Of a stretch of 64,000 bases of DNA, positions 46,395 through 56,952 are shown one piece after another (within the stretch, counting starts at the first letter, position 1; each line of letters opens with the position of its first letter). Under the pieces are notes generated by a model. It was not told the DNA's origin, ran no database searches, and saw only the letters and a program-made list of their open reading frames with translations. The position numbers were made by a program, and so were the translations under genes. The DNA comes from Ligula intestinalis (lineage: Eukaryota > Platyhelminthes > Cestoda > Diphyllobothriidea > Diphyllobothriidae), in assembly GCA_036362985.1 (NCBI GenBank), contig JAYGXS010000004.1:39708475-39772474 (forward strand). The letters run 5' to 3'.

Positions 46395-46500
46395 ACCGAC
46401 AGAACAATGAACCCGTGATACAACAGTAAGAGTGTTGGACTTCCAATAGATACATGTAGTCACATGGCCTGTGCGGACTTAACATTATGCGCAACCTGTA
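46395..46500 (+). repeat. Partial SINE-like head (family 1)
   Basis: GAACCCGTGATACAACAGTAAGAG and TGTTGGACTTCCAAT resemble the tRNA-like heads at 49745 and 61980 but no ribozyme-like tail follows. Confidence 0.35.
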
Positions 46501-46554
46501 AAATTTCACACCCCTTTTCAGCAGTTGTCGCTGATTAAAGGTTCCAGCAAGAAT

Positions 46555-46615
46555 CAAAAACGTTAAGCCAATAAAATTCTTGTTCCAGCGATCGCACCTT
46601 CTACTTCTGTGTGCA
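46555..46615 (+). repeat. PLE terminal repeat tail fragment
   Basis: CGTTAAGCCAATAAAATTCT, then TGTTCCAGCGATCGCACC matches the region just downstream of the ribozyme in PLE ends. The ribozyme itself is absent. Confidence 0.45.
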
Positions 46616-46831
46616 TACTGTTTATAAGGATATGCAAGAGTTTATAACGACTTAAAATATATAAAAATAACCATCAAAAGAAAGCACTGTAAGATCTTGA
46701 ATTTCCGACCTTCGTGGAAACTTCTACAATCAAACACTCACGACCTAGGAAGAAGCACTGTATGGGTCAATGCAAACATACAGGAACAGCCCTTTTAAGG
46801 GTTAACGCAAGTCGCAGCCAAAACAGCTCAC

Positions 46832-47173
46832 CTGTAAGGCCTCAATTCTTTCTTGCAGTTCTTCTGAGAGTTTGGCAACATTGAAGTTTTCCACATGTGT
46901 CTGGGAGTTGAAGATGGAGTTCATGGACTGATCAGGTGTCGTTAGGTACTTTTGAACACGTGGCTGTGAGAAGTAGGTGCTGTTGCCCTCTGGACTGAAT
47001 GGAGTGGAGGCGTACTGCTCCTGCTGTCTGTTGGCGAAGATGTCCAACTGTCCTCCGCTTGCAAGGGGAGTGTTTTTAATGGCATCGTAAGCATCCTGAT
47101 TCATTAGGAAATAATTCTTAATGCTATCCAGAAGAGCCTGTGCACTTTGCTCTGCCGGTGCTGCTGCCATCTC
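46832..47173 (-). CDS. Myosin XVIII/II-like heavy chain, non-helical exon
   Basis: 342 nt, 114 codons, phase 0/0, acceptor GTTTGTAG, donor CAG|GTGAGC. It starts EMAAAPAEQSAQALLDSIKN, continues with a Ser/Pro/Gln-rich stretch (TPLASGGQLDIFANRQQEQY, STPFSPEGNSTYFSQPRVQK) and returns to a helix at KLSEELQERIEALQ. The non-coiled insert breaks the rod and is absent from rods I recall. It could be a regulatory or binding hinge. Confidence 0.7.
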
Positions 47174-47257
47174 CTACAAACAGCAAATAAGCAGCTAATA
47201 GATGTTACTGAACTGTTTTAAGTAGTGCCACTAAACTAAAGGTAATTAAACACTGAC

Positions 47258-47566
47258 CTCGTTCGATTCCCCGTTAATCAGACTTGGTGGAACAGCGGAC
47301 TTCTGAGTATCCACTACATGAGCCTGTATGAGAGGCATATCAGTAGATCGTGGAGTTTGTGCACCTTCGCTAGTTGAGTAAGTAGGCTTCCGTTTCAAAG
47401 CCGCCTTCAGTTCATTAACCATATTCTCAAGGTTAGCTTCGTTCATGTGCGCCTCGTTCAATTGCGAATTTGATATTTCTAATTCGCCATTTAGACGTTC
47501 TACTCGGAAGTTCTCCTGTGTTAGCAGATTTTGTAGGTGCTCAACGCGTTCAGACAAGGTACCGAT
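47258..47566 (-). CDS. Myosin XVIII/II-like heavy chain, tail exon
   Basis: 309 nt, 103 codons, phase 0/0, acceptor CACTCTTCAG, donor GAG|GTCAGT. Coiled coil IGTLSERVEHLQNLLTQENF, VERLNGELEISNSQLNEAHM, VNELKAALKRKP, then a non-helical Ser/Thr/Pro segment (TYSTSEGAQTPRSTDMP) leading into the insert encoded by the next exon. Confidence 0.72.
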
Positions 47567-48101
47567 CTGAAGAGTGGAAAGTCAGTTTTAAAATTTTGAG
47601 CAGATAGTATTTGAGCTAAACCAAACCGTTTAATCAACAGTAGAAATATAACTTTTGGAAGAAAAGAGAAGAATAATTGCTGTCAAACTGCATGGAGTCT
47701 AATGTAATCTTAGCTCATTCTTACGCCACATCATTGCTTAAATTTACGTGAAATGGTGTGTTCCCTTGAAGATGGCCAAATACATATTGATAGAAGAGAT
47801 GCTGTCCAAGTAAACACTTACGATAGCAGTTAAACTATTTCTCTCATTGTTTTGACCTCAAAGTCACAGGCAGTACCATAAAATGGTAAAAGTTCACTTA
47901 AATTTCATTATAAAGACGCCTGTTATTCAGTTAGTTATTGTTTTTGGGTATTTAATGTAAACGCTTACGTAGACGGTAGCTTTGGAGGCTCTATGTTTAC
48001 TCCCCTAATTTAACTTACTTTTTACCAGTCTATATATGCATACACTGCTTAACATACTAAATCATGACTTTAAAACTGGGTTTTTTATTCAATAGTTATA
48101 C

Positions 48102-48241
48102 TTTTTCCTCGTAGTGTTGACTAGTTCTGATGTTCTGGTCATCCACTTCCTCGCGCAGCATCTCCAACTGGTTGCGATAAAATTCTGCATTGTCTCTTGC
48201 TTCTTGGTAATTGCTATCAAAAAGTGGATCACCAGTTCCCG
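48102..48241 (-). CDS. Myosin XVIII/II-like heavy chain, tail exon
   Basis: 140 nt, acceptor TTTTTTGTTTAG, donor AAA|GTATAA. Two leading bases (CG) need one base from an upstream exon. It encodes GTGDPLFDSNYQEARDNAEF, YRNQLEMLREEVDDQNIRTS, QHYEEK. The exon at 61557 ends in phase 0, so an exon of length 3n+1 between the two has not been found. Confidence 0.65.
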
Positions 48242-49744
48242 CTAAACAAAAAAGGTAAAGAAGTGTAAACTTTTATACAAAAAGTGTGAATGTGTCAGTT
48301 AAACGCAGTTTTATATGGCTTTACAAGCACATAATGTCCCTACTTATCATAAGTTCCAATCGTGAAACGTATATAAATATCCGTTAAATATTTGAGCTCA
48401 TAGAAAAACAGTTTGATATTCACATATATCGACAGGTTGATGCTTGTGATTTTTTAGATTTCCATCTTAATAGATTTTTACTTGTGACAGACTACGGAAA
48501 ATGTGAAACGACTCCGTTATAATGAAGGCTAACTTAATAGGGGTTTTGTAACTCAGGGGGTGAGAGCCTTGGCTGCAGGAAGGGCTTTTCTCTGCCATCA
48601 TGATTTTGCAACCCATCGGTTTACATAAGTTTTTTCAAATGATTTTTGTAGAATGAATTTAGAAATTAGCAAATAATACGAAAAGGATGAAAGTGGCCAT
48701 GTATACCGAATTGCATACTGGAAAAACTGATCGAAATTGCTTGCTTCCATAAAACGAACAATCTAACGACCTTGTTTATCACTAACAAACGCCCGAGGAG
48801 CTATCTCTATTTTGAAGGTAAACATATGTCGAAAAGGATTAAAAGACTGGTTGGATGTAATAGGAAGGGACGTTTGACGACAACAGTCCAACCGCCGCGA
48901 GTGAAAATGTCCATCATTTTCTACACGGGTCTTTGGATGCAAGACGGTGACTTGCTTGTGAAGCAGTCTATGATGGTGGTAGGCTTGCGCAGCATTCGAT
49001 ATAATTTACACTCCATTAGCTACTATGTCCAGTGGCAGGCCAGAATCAGGACCACAGAAAGCAGGCTCGGCCACAATGCGTAATATTGATAACCAGCCCG
49101 GCTATGTGTGTCGCACACGGCTTGGTTTCACAAAAGCTTCAATACTTTCACGAAATTAGGCGGTTCGGATCCCATCTGCGTGGAAGTGTCATACGGAATT
49201 TATTATTTAGATATTACGGTCTGCCTTTTCTGTCGCGTGAACAGCAAGTGATCGCTTCAATTCGCAACCTCCCAAACCACACATCTTAGCTTATCATGAT
49301 AGTTTCAATAGGTTTCAGAATGTTTTCAGTGAGGAACACGCAGAAGTATCATCGAATCGGGGCGTCTAGAGTCAACCTCATTATCGCTTTCAGTTCCCAT
49401 TATTATACCGTTCGAGTCGATCAGTCATTTGACAGCAGGACTGGGCATAATTGGCTGGCAGAGCCTGAGCCTGCGTCTTAGCATTCTGTCCATGTGTGAC
49501 ATTTATTTTGAGATTTGTGGACTCTTCAAAGCCTCCTTCATGCGTACCATGCTATTAATTGCTTCCCATGTTGATTCAGCATGTATCCAACATAACCATT
49601 ATAACGGCACGCACACATTTAGACTGCCAGCAGTATGACGCATGGAAGTTGGTGCGTTAATCGTTATGATAAGTGAACGATAAGGCACCAATAAAGCACC
49701 GTACCTCCATCATTTTCTCGATCGCAACCGACAAAAGCAACGAA

Positions 49745-49890
49745 CCCATAGTGCAATGGTAGAGTGCCACACTCAATGACTAAAGGTTTCGCGTTCAAAT
49801 CCCGAGTGCTCCACACCTGGGATTAGGTATGTCTGGCTAATGATGGCTTATAAATCAGAAATGGACATTTTGGTCTCCACTGTCTTGGTC
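49745..49890 (+). repeat. SINE-like repeat (family 1) with ribozyme-like tail, copy 2
   Basis: Head with a good A box TAGTGCAATGG (49749-49759) and B box GTTCAAATCCC (49793-49803), then CTAATGA (49837-49843), stem II TGGCTTATAAATCA, GAAA (49858-49861), ATGGACAT and TTTGGTCTCC. Pol III boxes are the best of the three copies; the core has one change (G5 to A). Confidence 0.6.
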
Positions 49891-49977
49891 AGTTCTAATC
49901 TATATGAATAAGTTGACAATGTTAAATTCGTCACCCAAAACACATCAGTACAGTCCTCACTACAATAACACTGACGC

Positions 49978-50100
49978 GTTTGAATCTATCACAATGCAAT
50001 AAGAGTCGTGGCTAAGACGATTGCCAACTCACGAGGCATAGGCCTCCTTCTCGTGAGCGTAAATTAAGCTAAAATGGTGCCTTCTTAAAGTGGTCAGAGA
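49978..50100 (+). repeat. Dispersed repeat, also at 8228-8410
   Basis: Shares GAATCTATCAC, TTGCCAACT and CCTTCTTAA in the same order and spacing as the copy in the CEP350-like intron. Confidence 0.45.
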
Positions 50101-51295
50101 CGCCGTAACGGTCTCCTAGTATATGCGGTGGGAACCACCTGCAGTCCTATTGAAACTGCCTTAGCGTCGGAAGGTGGGCAAAAGAGAAGAGCTGATGCAT
50201 TATATTTTTTAAAAGTCTGCTCCGCCATTAAATAATACACCCACCAATCACAGTGTCTACATCCGTTCCGTTCAATATGACGTGAACATAGTCGGTTACG
50301 GTAGTCCAATCTTCATTGCTGGCTTGACGTATTCTAGGGCTTAATTAGAAGCTTTCCATCGCCTTTTCGTTCAAAGGAATAAAAAACATATTAAGTTTAT
50401 AGGAATGCGATGCAACACTAAGGACTCCTTTCAGTGAATGCAACACGTATCTGGATAATTTAAACTGAAGTCTAGATGTAAGTGACTAAATGGGAAAAAT
50501 ACCTCCAGCCAGAGAAGGGTGAATTCCAGAGCCATATACTTCCTGTGGTAGACCGGAAACCATGGAGTTCCACTGCTTTTGATGATCGGAGACCGCCATT
50601 GATAACTAGGATGAAGATGTGTTTGAAATCAAGTAGACATTGCAAAGTAAGCTCAGTGAAATGCTAGTGTATGCAGTTTAATTTACAAACAGAAGACAAT
50701 TTAGCATGTTTTAAATTAACTTCAGTACCGAGCTTGCCTTTCATCGGGAGCCTAGGTGTCTACTACTCAAGGCCTACCCAACCTCCTTAATACAGCCACT
50801 ATGAGTCACGCTAGTTTTTAAACGCATTTGATAGATAGTACAGGAACGCTCAATATACTTTGCTAGGTATGCATTGGGTGGCAGCGACTTTTATAACATT
50901 TCCATCTGATTTGGAAGGAAATCCAACAAATTCTTTCGTTTTGTGACCTACTGACCCTAAAAGTGGACTAAGTATCTGAAATTATGTTTCATTGCGATCT
51001 TTCCTTTGTCCAAATACTCTGTTATTTGGAGTCTACCGTCCTCAATCCTTATGCAGAATCTAATTCTCCAGCTTCCAGCGTGCACAGTGTTCGTGTGTTT
51101 GATGTTGATTCTTATATTTTAAAGGGGATGATTACACTTCCTTTTGTTTCCGTTCGTTTTGCGAACTCGCGGTTTCAGGAAGGTGAGAATTCCATAGGAT
51201 CACTAAATGTTTGCAGAGAGTACCCTTGCCAAAGAAGATCACTGGTACAGAACTCTTATAAGTCTGAGCTGTCGTACTCGTACAGAAGGTGATCT

Positions 51296-51720
51296 TCAGA
51301 GAAAATGAAAGTACACCAAGGATAGGCATTTTTTTATAGTCCATTTACGAGAAAATGGGAGGTGAGATTGGGCAGGATAGAAGTAGCGAATAATTGAGTC
51401 ATCTCTCCATGTCGTCTCGGCAGGCTTCCTTTGACATAAATTGGGCCATGGTTCTTGGTCGCACGAACGCAGGGCACAATGACAGGGCGGTATATCTATG
51501 TGCCTCTTTATGGAGGTGGATTCTGACACCCAGGTCTCCAGTATGCTTCATCCGTTTCATTCCTGGCTCGTGCCATTATCCGCGTGTCCCTGAAATTAAC
51601 TTCGTGGCCTTCCTCCAGGGTGTGGATAGCGATCTGGGTCCGTGGACTCCTGAACTGACTCCGGCGCACCAATTTGCTATCACAATAAGAATAATGGCAA
51701 AACAATCCGACTGATACGAC
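51296..51720 (-). pseudogene. PLE family C C-terminal fragment
   Basis: Minus strand: IAIHTLEEGHEVNFRDTRIM, ARARNETDEAYWRPG in one frame, then IKRHIDIPPCHCALR in another. In PLEs the nuclease half ..QIA.HT.E.GHEFNF.... is followed by ..EAW....SI.RHID.PP.YRALR. Frameshifted and 5'-truncated. Confidence 0.6.
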
Positions 51721-52119
51721 ACTGGCCTGGTTCTATGGATTGCTCAAAATCCATGAGCCCGACGATCCCCTTCGGCCAATGGTAGGGTTGAAAGGCAGCC
51801 CTACTTACAACCTATCGAAATGGATGGCACAAAAACTTATCTTCCTCCTGAGGGCCTGAGGACCTCAATCAATTCGGTCTCGCAATTTCTGGCTACTATT
51901 CGGGGAAGAATGGTTCAACCGGATCAAACTATGGTATATTTTGACGTTGTTTAGTTATTCACGTTTATTCAACAGGACATGGCACACGACGTTTTACGCA
52001 AATGACTCAAAGAGAAATGCGAAAAATTATCCAGGTAGATTAAAGGGACGCTGGAGTGTTCCCCAATACTGAGTCTTATCACAGAACTAGTCTTACAAGA
52101 GCTGTAAAAAGTCACCTTC

Positions 52120-52990
52120 AAGCAGCTTGAACCTGCATTTTGGTGACGATATGAGGATGCCGCTTCCGGTAGAATCGAACACAGCAGGCTACCCAACTTC
52201 CAAAACCTCCTTAACAGCATCTTTCCCGACATCTAATTTACAAGGGAAGACGAGAATACCAAACAACTGCCTTTCCTTGACGTCCTCGTCACATGCAGAC
52301 CCAGTGGACAACGAAGCACCACTGTATATGAAAGGTTGACTAACCCAACCCAAGTACTCAACTTTTATAGCAACCACCCAATGGCGCTTAAACGCGACTG
52401 CGTTAGAGCATTCTTTCAGAGCGTAAAGCACATTGCATTGAACCTAAGGGATGAGTGTGAGAGCTCTGGCATGTTCAGGACCAAGTAGCAAGGAATGAAT
52501 AGCTAAACCGTTTCATCAGCTACTGCCTCCACACGCGCCCACGGGAAATAAAAAGAAATATTCACCAACCCGTTGGCCCCCTCAAACGTACATAATGAAC
52601 GTGACAAAAGCAACGAAACGTATCGTTCCAAAGCTCGGCACTGGTATTGTTCATCGTCCGGCAGCAACCATGCGTTCGTAGATCATAAAAATAAAAGACC
52701 TACCTGAGGTAAGTGAGCAGTCTGGCATCGTTTATCAAGGACAATGTCGTGACTATCCTTGCCACTATACAAGGCAGACCAGGCGACAACTTAGCTGACG
52801 AATAACGGAACGCAAGCAAGCAGTGCAGAAAGGCGATCCACTGTCGCAGATCGTTACCCACACCTTGGAGGAAGGCCAGGAATTCAACATCACGGTCACG
52901 CAGACAATGGCACAAGCCAGTAATAAAACGGGCGAAAAATACTGGAGGCCTGGCTGTCAGAATCCATCGCCATAAAACAACACGTTTATA
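52120..52990 (+). pseudogene. PLE family C fragment: RT thumb and GIY-YIG
   Basis: NNCLSFLDVLVTCRPSGQRS, QVLNFYSNHPMALKRDCVRA, then SGIVYQGQCRDYPCHYTRQT, RRQLS, RITERKQAVQKGDPLSQIVT, HTLEEGQEFN, ASNKTGEKYWRPG. The VY(5-6)C..Y...T.RQL..RI.E pattern is the GIY-YIG nuclease. Several stops and shifts. Related to the minus-strand fragment at 51296-51720. Confidence 0.65.
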
Positions 52991-52994
52991 TACC

Positions 52995-54110
52995 GTCCTG
53001 TTATTATACGCTGCGTTTGCGCGATTGAAAAGCACGGTTCAATGCATGTCTAAAGCTGCCTGCCATGACACCAAGGACGCACGCTGAAGCGACACAGCGA
53101 GACGACGTGCGTGTGGACTCAACTATTCATGAATACTAGCTCTTACCTTCCAGTTTCTCGTAGCTAGACGATAAAAAAGCCAATTCTTGCTGGATTCATT
53201 GTCTCTGAAGTCCAAAAGCTCAGACTTATAAACATGTTCTCCCAGTGATCGTGCTTTTGTCTTCTTTAAAATAAGAACCCGGGGTCACGTCTTCGCCTCC
53301 ACTCGTGAGTATCCTTGCCGTCGTATATATCGGTTACGGAGGCGTATTCGCTAAAGTTTACGATGTAGTGTTTTGGTGTATTAAGTAAGCAGTGAAAATC
53401 GGTTGAGAGGATGAAAGCGCGCAATCGGTTTTGATTAGAACTGTTCAGTTTACCTTGTACAGTAACGCAGCAATATAACCATCTGATGACGTGCTTAATA
53501 TAAACCTTCCCATGGAAGTTTGATTTGCATATTAGCAAATAAATGTCACTGATATTAAGAATTTGTATTTTTAAGTTGGCTTTAATTGTTCTCCGTCTTT
53601 TACTCATTTAGATAGACCACTTTATAGCTTAAATGATTCTATACTTGGAATGGGGCTGTAGCCTAGCATAACTGACCGTTGATGCGTCATTTAATTCAGT
53701 TCTTCTGATATTTAGTCTATATTTCTATGGATCCACTGGGTATTGGCGAAAGACTACACAGTAACATGCAGCCATCTCTCTTTACGCGTTCTTTTCAGAA
53801 TTTGTAACAATCTGGAATCGTCTATGAACGGTAGGATTCGCTTTGCAGACAGAATGTTGTGCTTTTTTATAAGACAATCTTCAGGTTATCTTCTATTAAG
53901 TTGAATAGGACACTCTCCTTTGAATACAAAGTCTGTACCTTTCTGTCTCCCGGGATAAACTGTAAAGATATTGCCTGGAAACGTCAAACTACAATGCACT
54001 GACATGATTTGCAATTATCTTCTTTATATTTTATCAAAGTAAGTTCATTCTATGTCAAATACTTGTCAGGAAGAGGTGCCTCAGAGAGTTAATTTCACCA
54101 ATGGACACAC
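52995..54110. other. Intron DNA, no gene seen
   Basis: A 113-codon minus-strand frame (53266-53607) shows no domain. CCCAGTGATCGTGC at ~53243 may be the end of another PLE terminal repeat. Confidence 0.3.
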
Positions 54111-54395
54111 TTATCCTTGGATCTCGTAAATGCAAACCACAAATACGATCACAAGGCTATATGCTGTAGCAAGAATACCAAACAAAAGAGAGGATGATGA
54201 ACAGCTACTTCCTATTGATTGGCCATTGCCAGCGAGCCAGCCTTCAGACCCAACGCTGAACAATCTAAGATTCCGACCCGAACGCTTTGGCTGTTGAAGT
54301 AGCCCTTTTAGATTAGCTAATGTCTCGATAGTAACGCACAGGTCGATGACACTGTGATTCAGTAGTTTGTTTTTCAGCTTGGATATAGGCTTATA
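54111..54395 (-). CDS. Tail-anchored protein, terminal exon
   Basis: Minus strand, acceptor AACCTTCAG, stop TAA at 54111-54113; 94 residues. It reads YKPISKLKNKLLNHSVIDLC, TIETLANLKGLLQQPKRSGR, a Gly/Ser linker, then a single hydrophobic helix LLFGILATAYSLVIVFVVCI followed by YEIQG. One membrane segment a few residues from the C-terminus fits a tail-anchored protein facing the cytosol. I do not recognise the family. Confidence 0.55.
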   Translation of the reverse strand, partial: YKPISKLKNKLLNHSVIDLCVTIETLANLKGLLQQPKRSGRNLRLFSVGSEGWLAGNGQSIGSSCSSSSLLFGILATAYSLVIVFVVCIYEIQG

Positions 54396-54462
54396 CTGAA
54401 GGTTATCCGTGCATGCTCGATCCAGCGACGTAACTGTACATATACGCATACCCACCCCTTAC

Positions 54463-54555
54463 CAGCTTGTCTGCAAATTCATCTACTGCGCGAATGCTAA
54501 ACCCGAACATGTCGCTGAGACTGGCTTTCTTACTAGGAAATGCATCTGGAAGAAC
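54463..54555 (-). CDS. Tail-anchored protein, middle exon
   Basis: 93 nt, 31 codons, phase 0/0, with acceptor ACTCAGTCAG and donor CTG|GTAAGG: VLPDAFPSKKASLSDMFGFS, IRAVDEFADKL. The acceptor has a weak pyrimidine tract, so the start is less certain than the donor. Confidence 0.5.
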
Positions 54556-54736
54556 CTGACTGAGTAGGATCGTTGAATAAGTATCAGAACTTCAATAGAA
54601 ATTCTGTTTGCCTGAAAGAGTAAATAATCAGTCCCTACTTAATATACGATGACGCACAAGCACTTACGCAATTTAGTACATCAAAAACATAGTTATGATA
54701 ATTTCAGTCTGGTATAAAAGGGATGCATGCACTCAC

Positions 54737-54796
54737 TTCCTTGATGAGACGATTTACAAGATCACCACTGACGCCACCAGGATGCATCTGGTCCAG
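54737..54796 (-). CDS. Tail-anchored protein or myosin-like gene, small exon
   Basis: 60 nt, 20 codons, phase 0/0, acceptor TTCTTTATAG and donor GAA|GTGAGT: LDQMHPGGVSGDLVNRLIKE. It joins in phase to the two exons on its 3' side. It is also in phase with the 61557 exon, so it may be the start of an alternative 3' end of the myosin-like transcript rather than a separate gene. No start codon is visible upstream. Confidence 0.5.
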
Positions 54797-54799
54797 CTA

Positions 54800-56270
54800 T
54801 AAAGAAGAAATAGCTTAAGCAATTTTTAAGAAACTGTAATAAACATATCCTACAAAAGTCCAATTCAAGCGGGCAAGTAATTTCAACAGGATAAAAATAT
54901 ATGGTGCAGGGACGTTCATCTATAAGATTATGGGACCTGCTCCTCTTGTTTTGTCTCAGAACTCAATCTTAAGTCCTACAAAGCAGACATAGTAATAAAG
55001 AAGGTGGCTGGAGAACACCGGGCATCAGACAGCTACCTGGGCCACAAGCTGAGGATTGTCTAAATCTTTACCACTTCAGTCAACTAAATGTAGCTCCGGT
55101 GGGTCGGATATGTTGGCTCTGGGTAATTGTCAGAAGCAGTTGCAGGCTATGACCCCTTTCACCCAACAAACGAATGTTTAGACAAAGATACGAACTGCAC
55201 AAATTCCTCTCAGGCAAACTCCAGATGTGGGGTCACGCTGGTGTTACCCTTGTAGCGACGCATGTGTAAAGAGTGTGGTCCTGAGGTCGGCTGCTGTCTG
55301 TTAGATCTGACTGGATGCAGGATTTGAGGTCAAGTAGTGTGAACTTAAGAGAGTAAATTTTCAACCAGCATTTTGGAATGATGACTTAAATGACAGACAA
55401 AGGAGGCTGGTTAGATTGACCGAGTTAAAAGAAATGGTGCAGTTCTTGCCACGCCCACAGGAAAAGAACATTACTGGAGACGAATGATGCAGTCAGGCTA
55501 GTGACTAATAATCAGACGTCAGAAAGTCAGTCAACCTCTCAGTTCTGAAGAGATGAAGTTTTTCGACTTGTGAAAGAGCGACTCTGGGAAGCATCAGTCC
55601 GAAAGGCATCATAGCTGATATACCAATCAGATGGTATAACGAACTAATGAATTCATATCAGCTAGCTGGCTTGCTTGCTTGTTTAACATCTAACGAAATC
55701 CGTCTTAGTCGGTTATAGTTATAAAACGCGCTCTCAGTTGGTTCTCGCGTGGAACTTTCTGTTGGTAAGTTTTGTGTTATCGGTTTTCCAGACAACCGAT
55801 AGTAGTTCCCGAACAAATAAATTTAACTTATTAGCCCTGTTGGCTGTCTCGCAGCGGCCCAAAGCCTAAGGATAATTATCGTCGTTTATCTTGTGATCAT
55901 AGTTTTTGAGGTTGGTTGACGGTGCAGGTCTGAAAAGATTAATTTTGTCGATTGGTGACAGAGGATTCCTGCGTCGAGCCAGCCCGAAAGGGATTCCGTC
56001 AGATATCCACATCAGAATTTATATCAGATTCGCAGTCCAATGAGCACAAGTGTATTCGCGTACAGCTCTTGGCGATGGCTGTAAATGTCTCCCCCGGTTG
56101 TTACTCTAACGAAAACTTCTTTTACCAAGTATAGAAGCGTCGCTTTTAAGACGAGCAAAAGAAGCTTCAAAACGGAAAGTTTATTTGATAATCCTTATGT
56201 TATGTCCTGTAGCGATCGAGCATACAAGACAGGGGGATCCAACTGATGCATAAATACTTTTAGCAGCGAG
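54800..56270. other. Intron DNA, no gene seen
   Basis: Nothing recognised. A promoter for a nested gene, if any, would be here. Confidence 0.3.
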
Positions 56271-56340
56271 AACTTTGTCTTGGGGAGATACCTCCCTCTC
56301 TCCCGTTTGTTGGCCAGCTGCCCTACCCGCGACCCTCCTT

Positions 56341-56561
56341 CAGTCTGGGATTTTAATCTCAAGCCTGCATGTGGTGTTATATTTCATGCCTTGGACTCAT
56401 ATAAAGGGCTCAAAGACCACGGGCTTAATCCCGAAAATTTGCCCACCAAAATGCCTTTATGCAAATTTAATAAAGTTACCGACAGATTTTATGTGAAACT
56501 CAAGGATGAAAACAGTTTGTCGAGAACAGCAAACTATCTAACTTACATTCGAACTTTTTGA
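56341..56561 (+). other. Uncharacterised protein-like open frame
   Basis: A plus frame (VWDFNLKPACGVIFHALDSY, KGLKDHGLNPENLPTKMPLC, KFNKVTDRFYVKLKDENS) has a balanced, protein-like composition and ends at a stop near 56561. No family, signal or splice context is recognised. It could be a retroelement remnant. Confidence 0.2.
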
Positions 56562-56952
56562 CTAATATGATGAAAATATTTATTCTATCCTAAAAGGCAT
56601 ACCAGTTTTCTCCCTAAATGACTTTTTTATTTCTTTAATGCACTTCAAATGTTTCTGGTTAAATATCTGCTGTGATATCCTCCTTTGCACACATACGATT
56701 TAAGCCTGCCATTTCGTTCTGCTGCTTCTTTTCAAATACCACGTCATGAAGTCCTTAACCCTCGTCTCCTCCATTTTTTTCCCATCATCTTTCTGCGTCT
56801 CATTTTTTTCTATGTTCTCTCCTTTATCCTCCTCTGTTGCCTCCAACCGTTGTCACCAACACCATCAACAGCATCAGCATTCAAAGCGTGTTTTATAGCC
56901 CTTGCAACAGGGGTACTTGTACTTAATTGTTACGGCTGTGATCATGCCTGAT

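Larger units (their letters stand above)
48250..51290. other. Intron DNA of the myosin-like gene, mostly unassigned
   Basis: It contains a SINE-like copy (49745-49890) and a dispersed repeat (49978-50100). No further exon was recognised; at least one missing tail exon should be here or between 55 and 61 kb. Confidence 0.35.
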
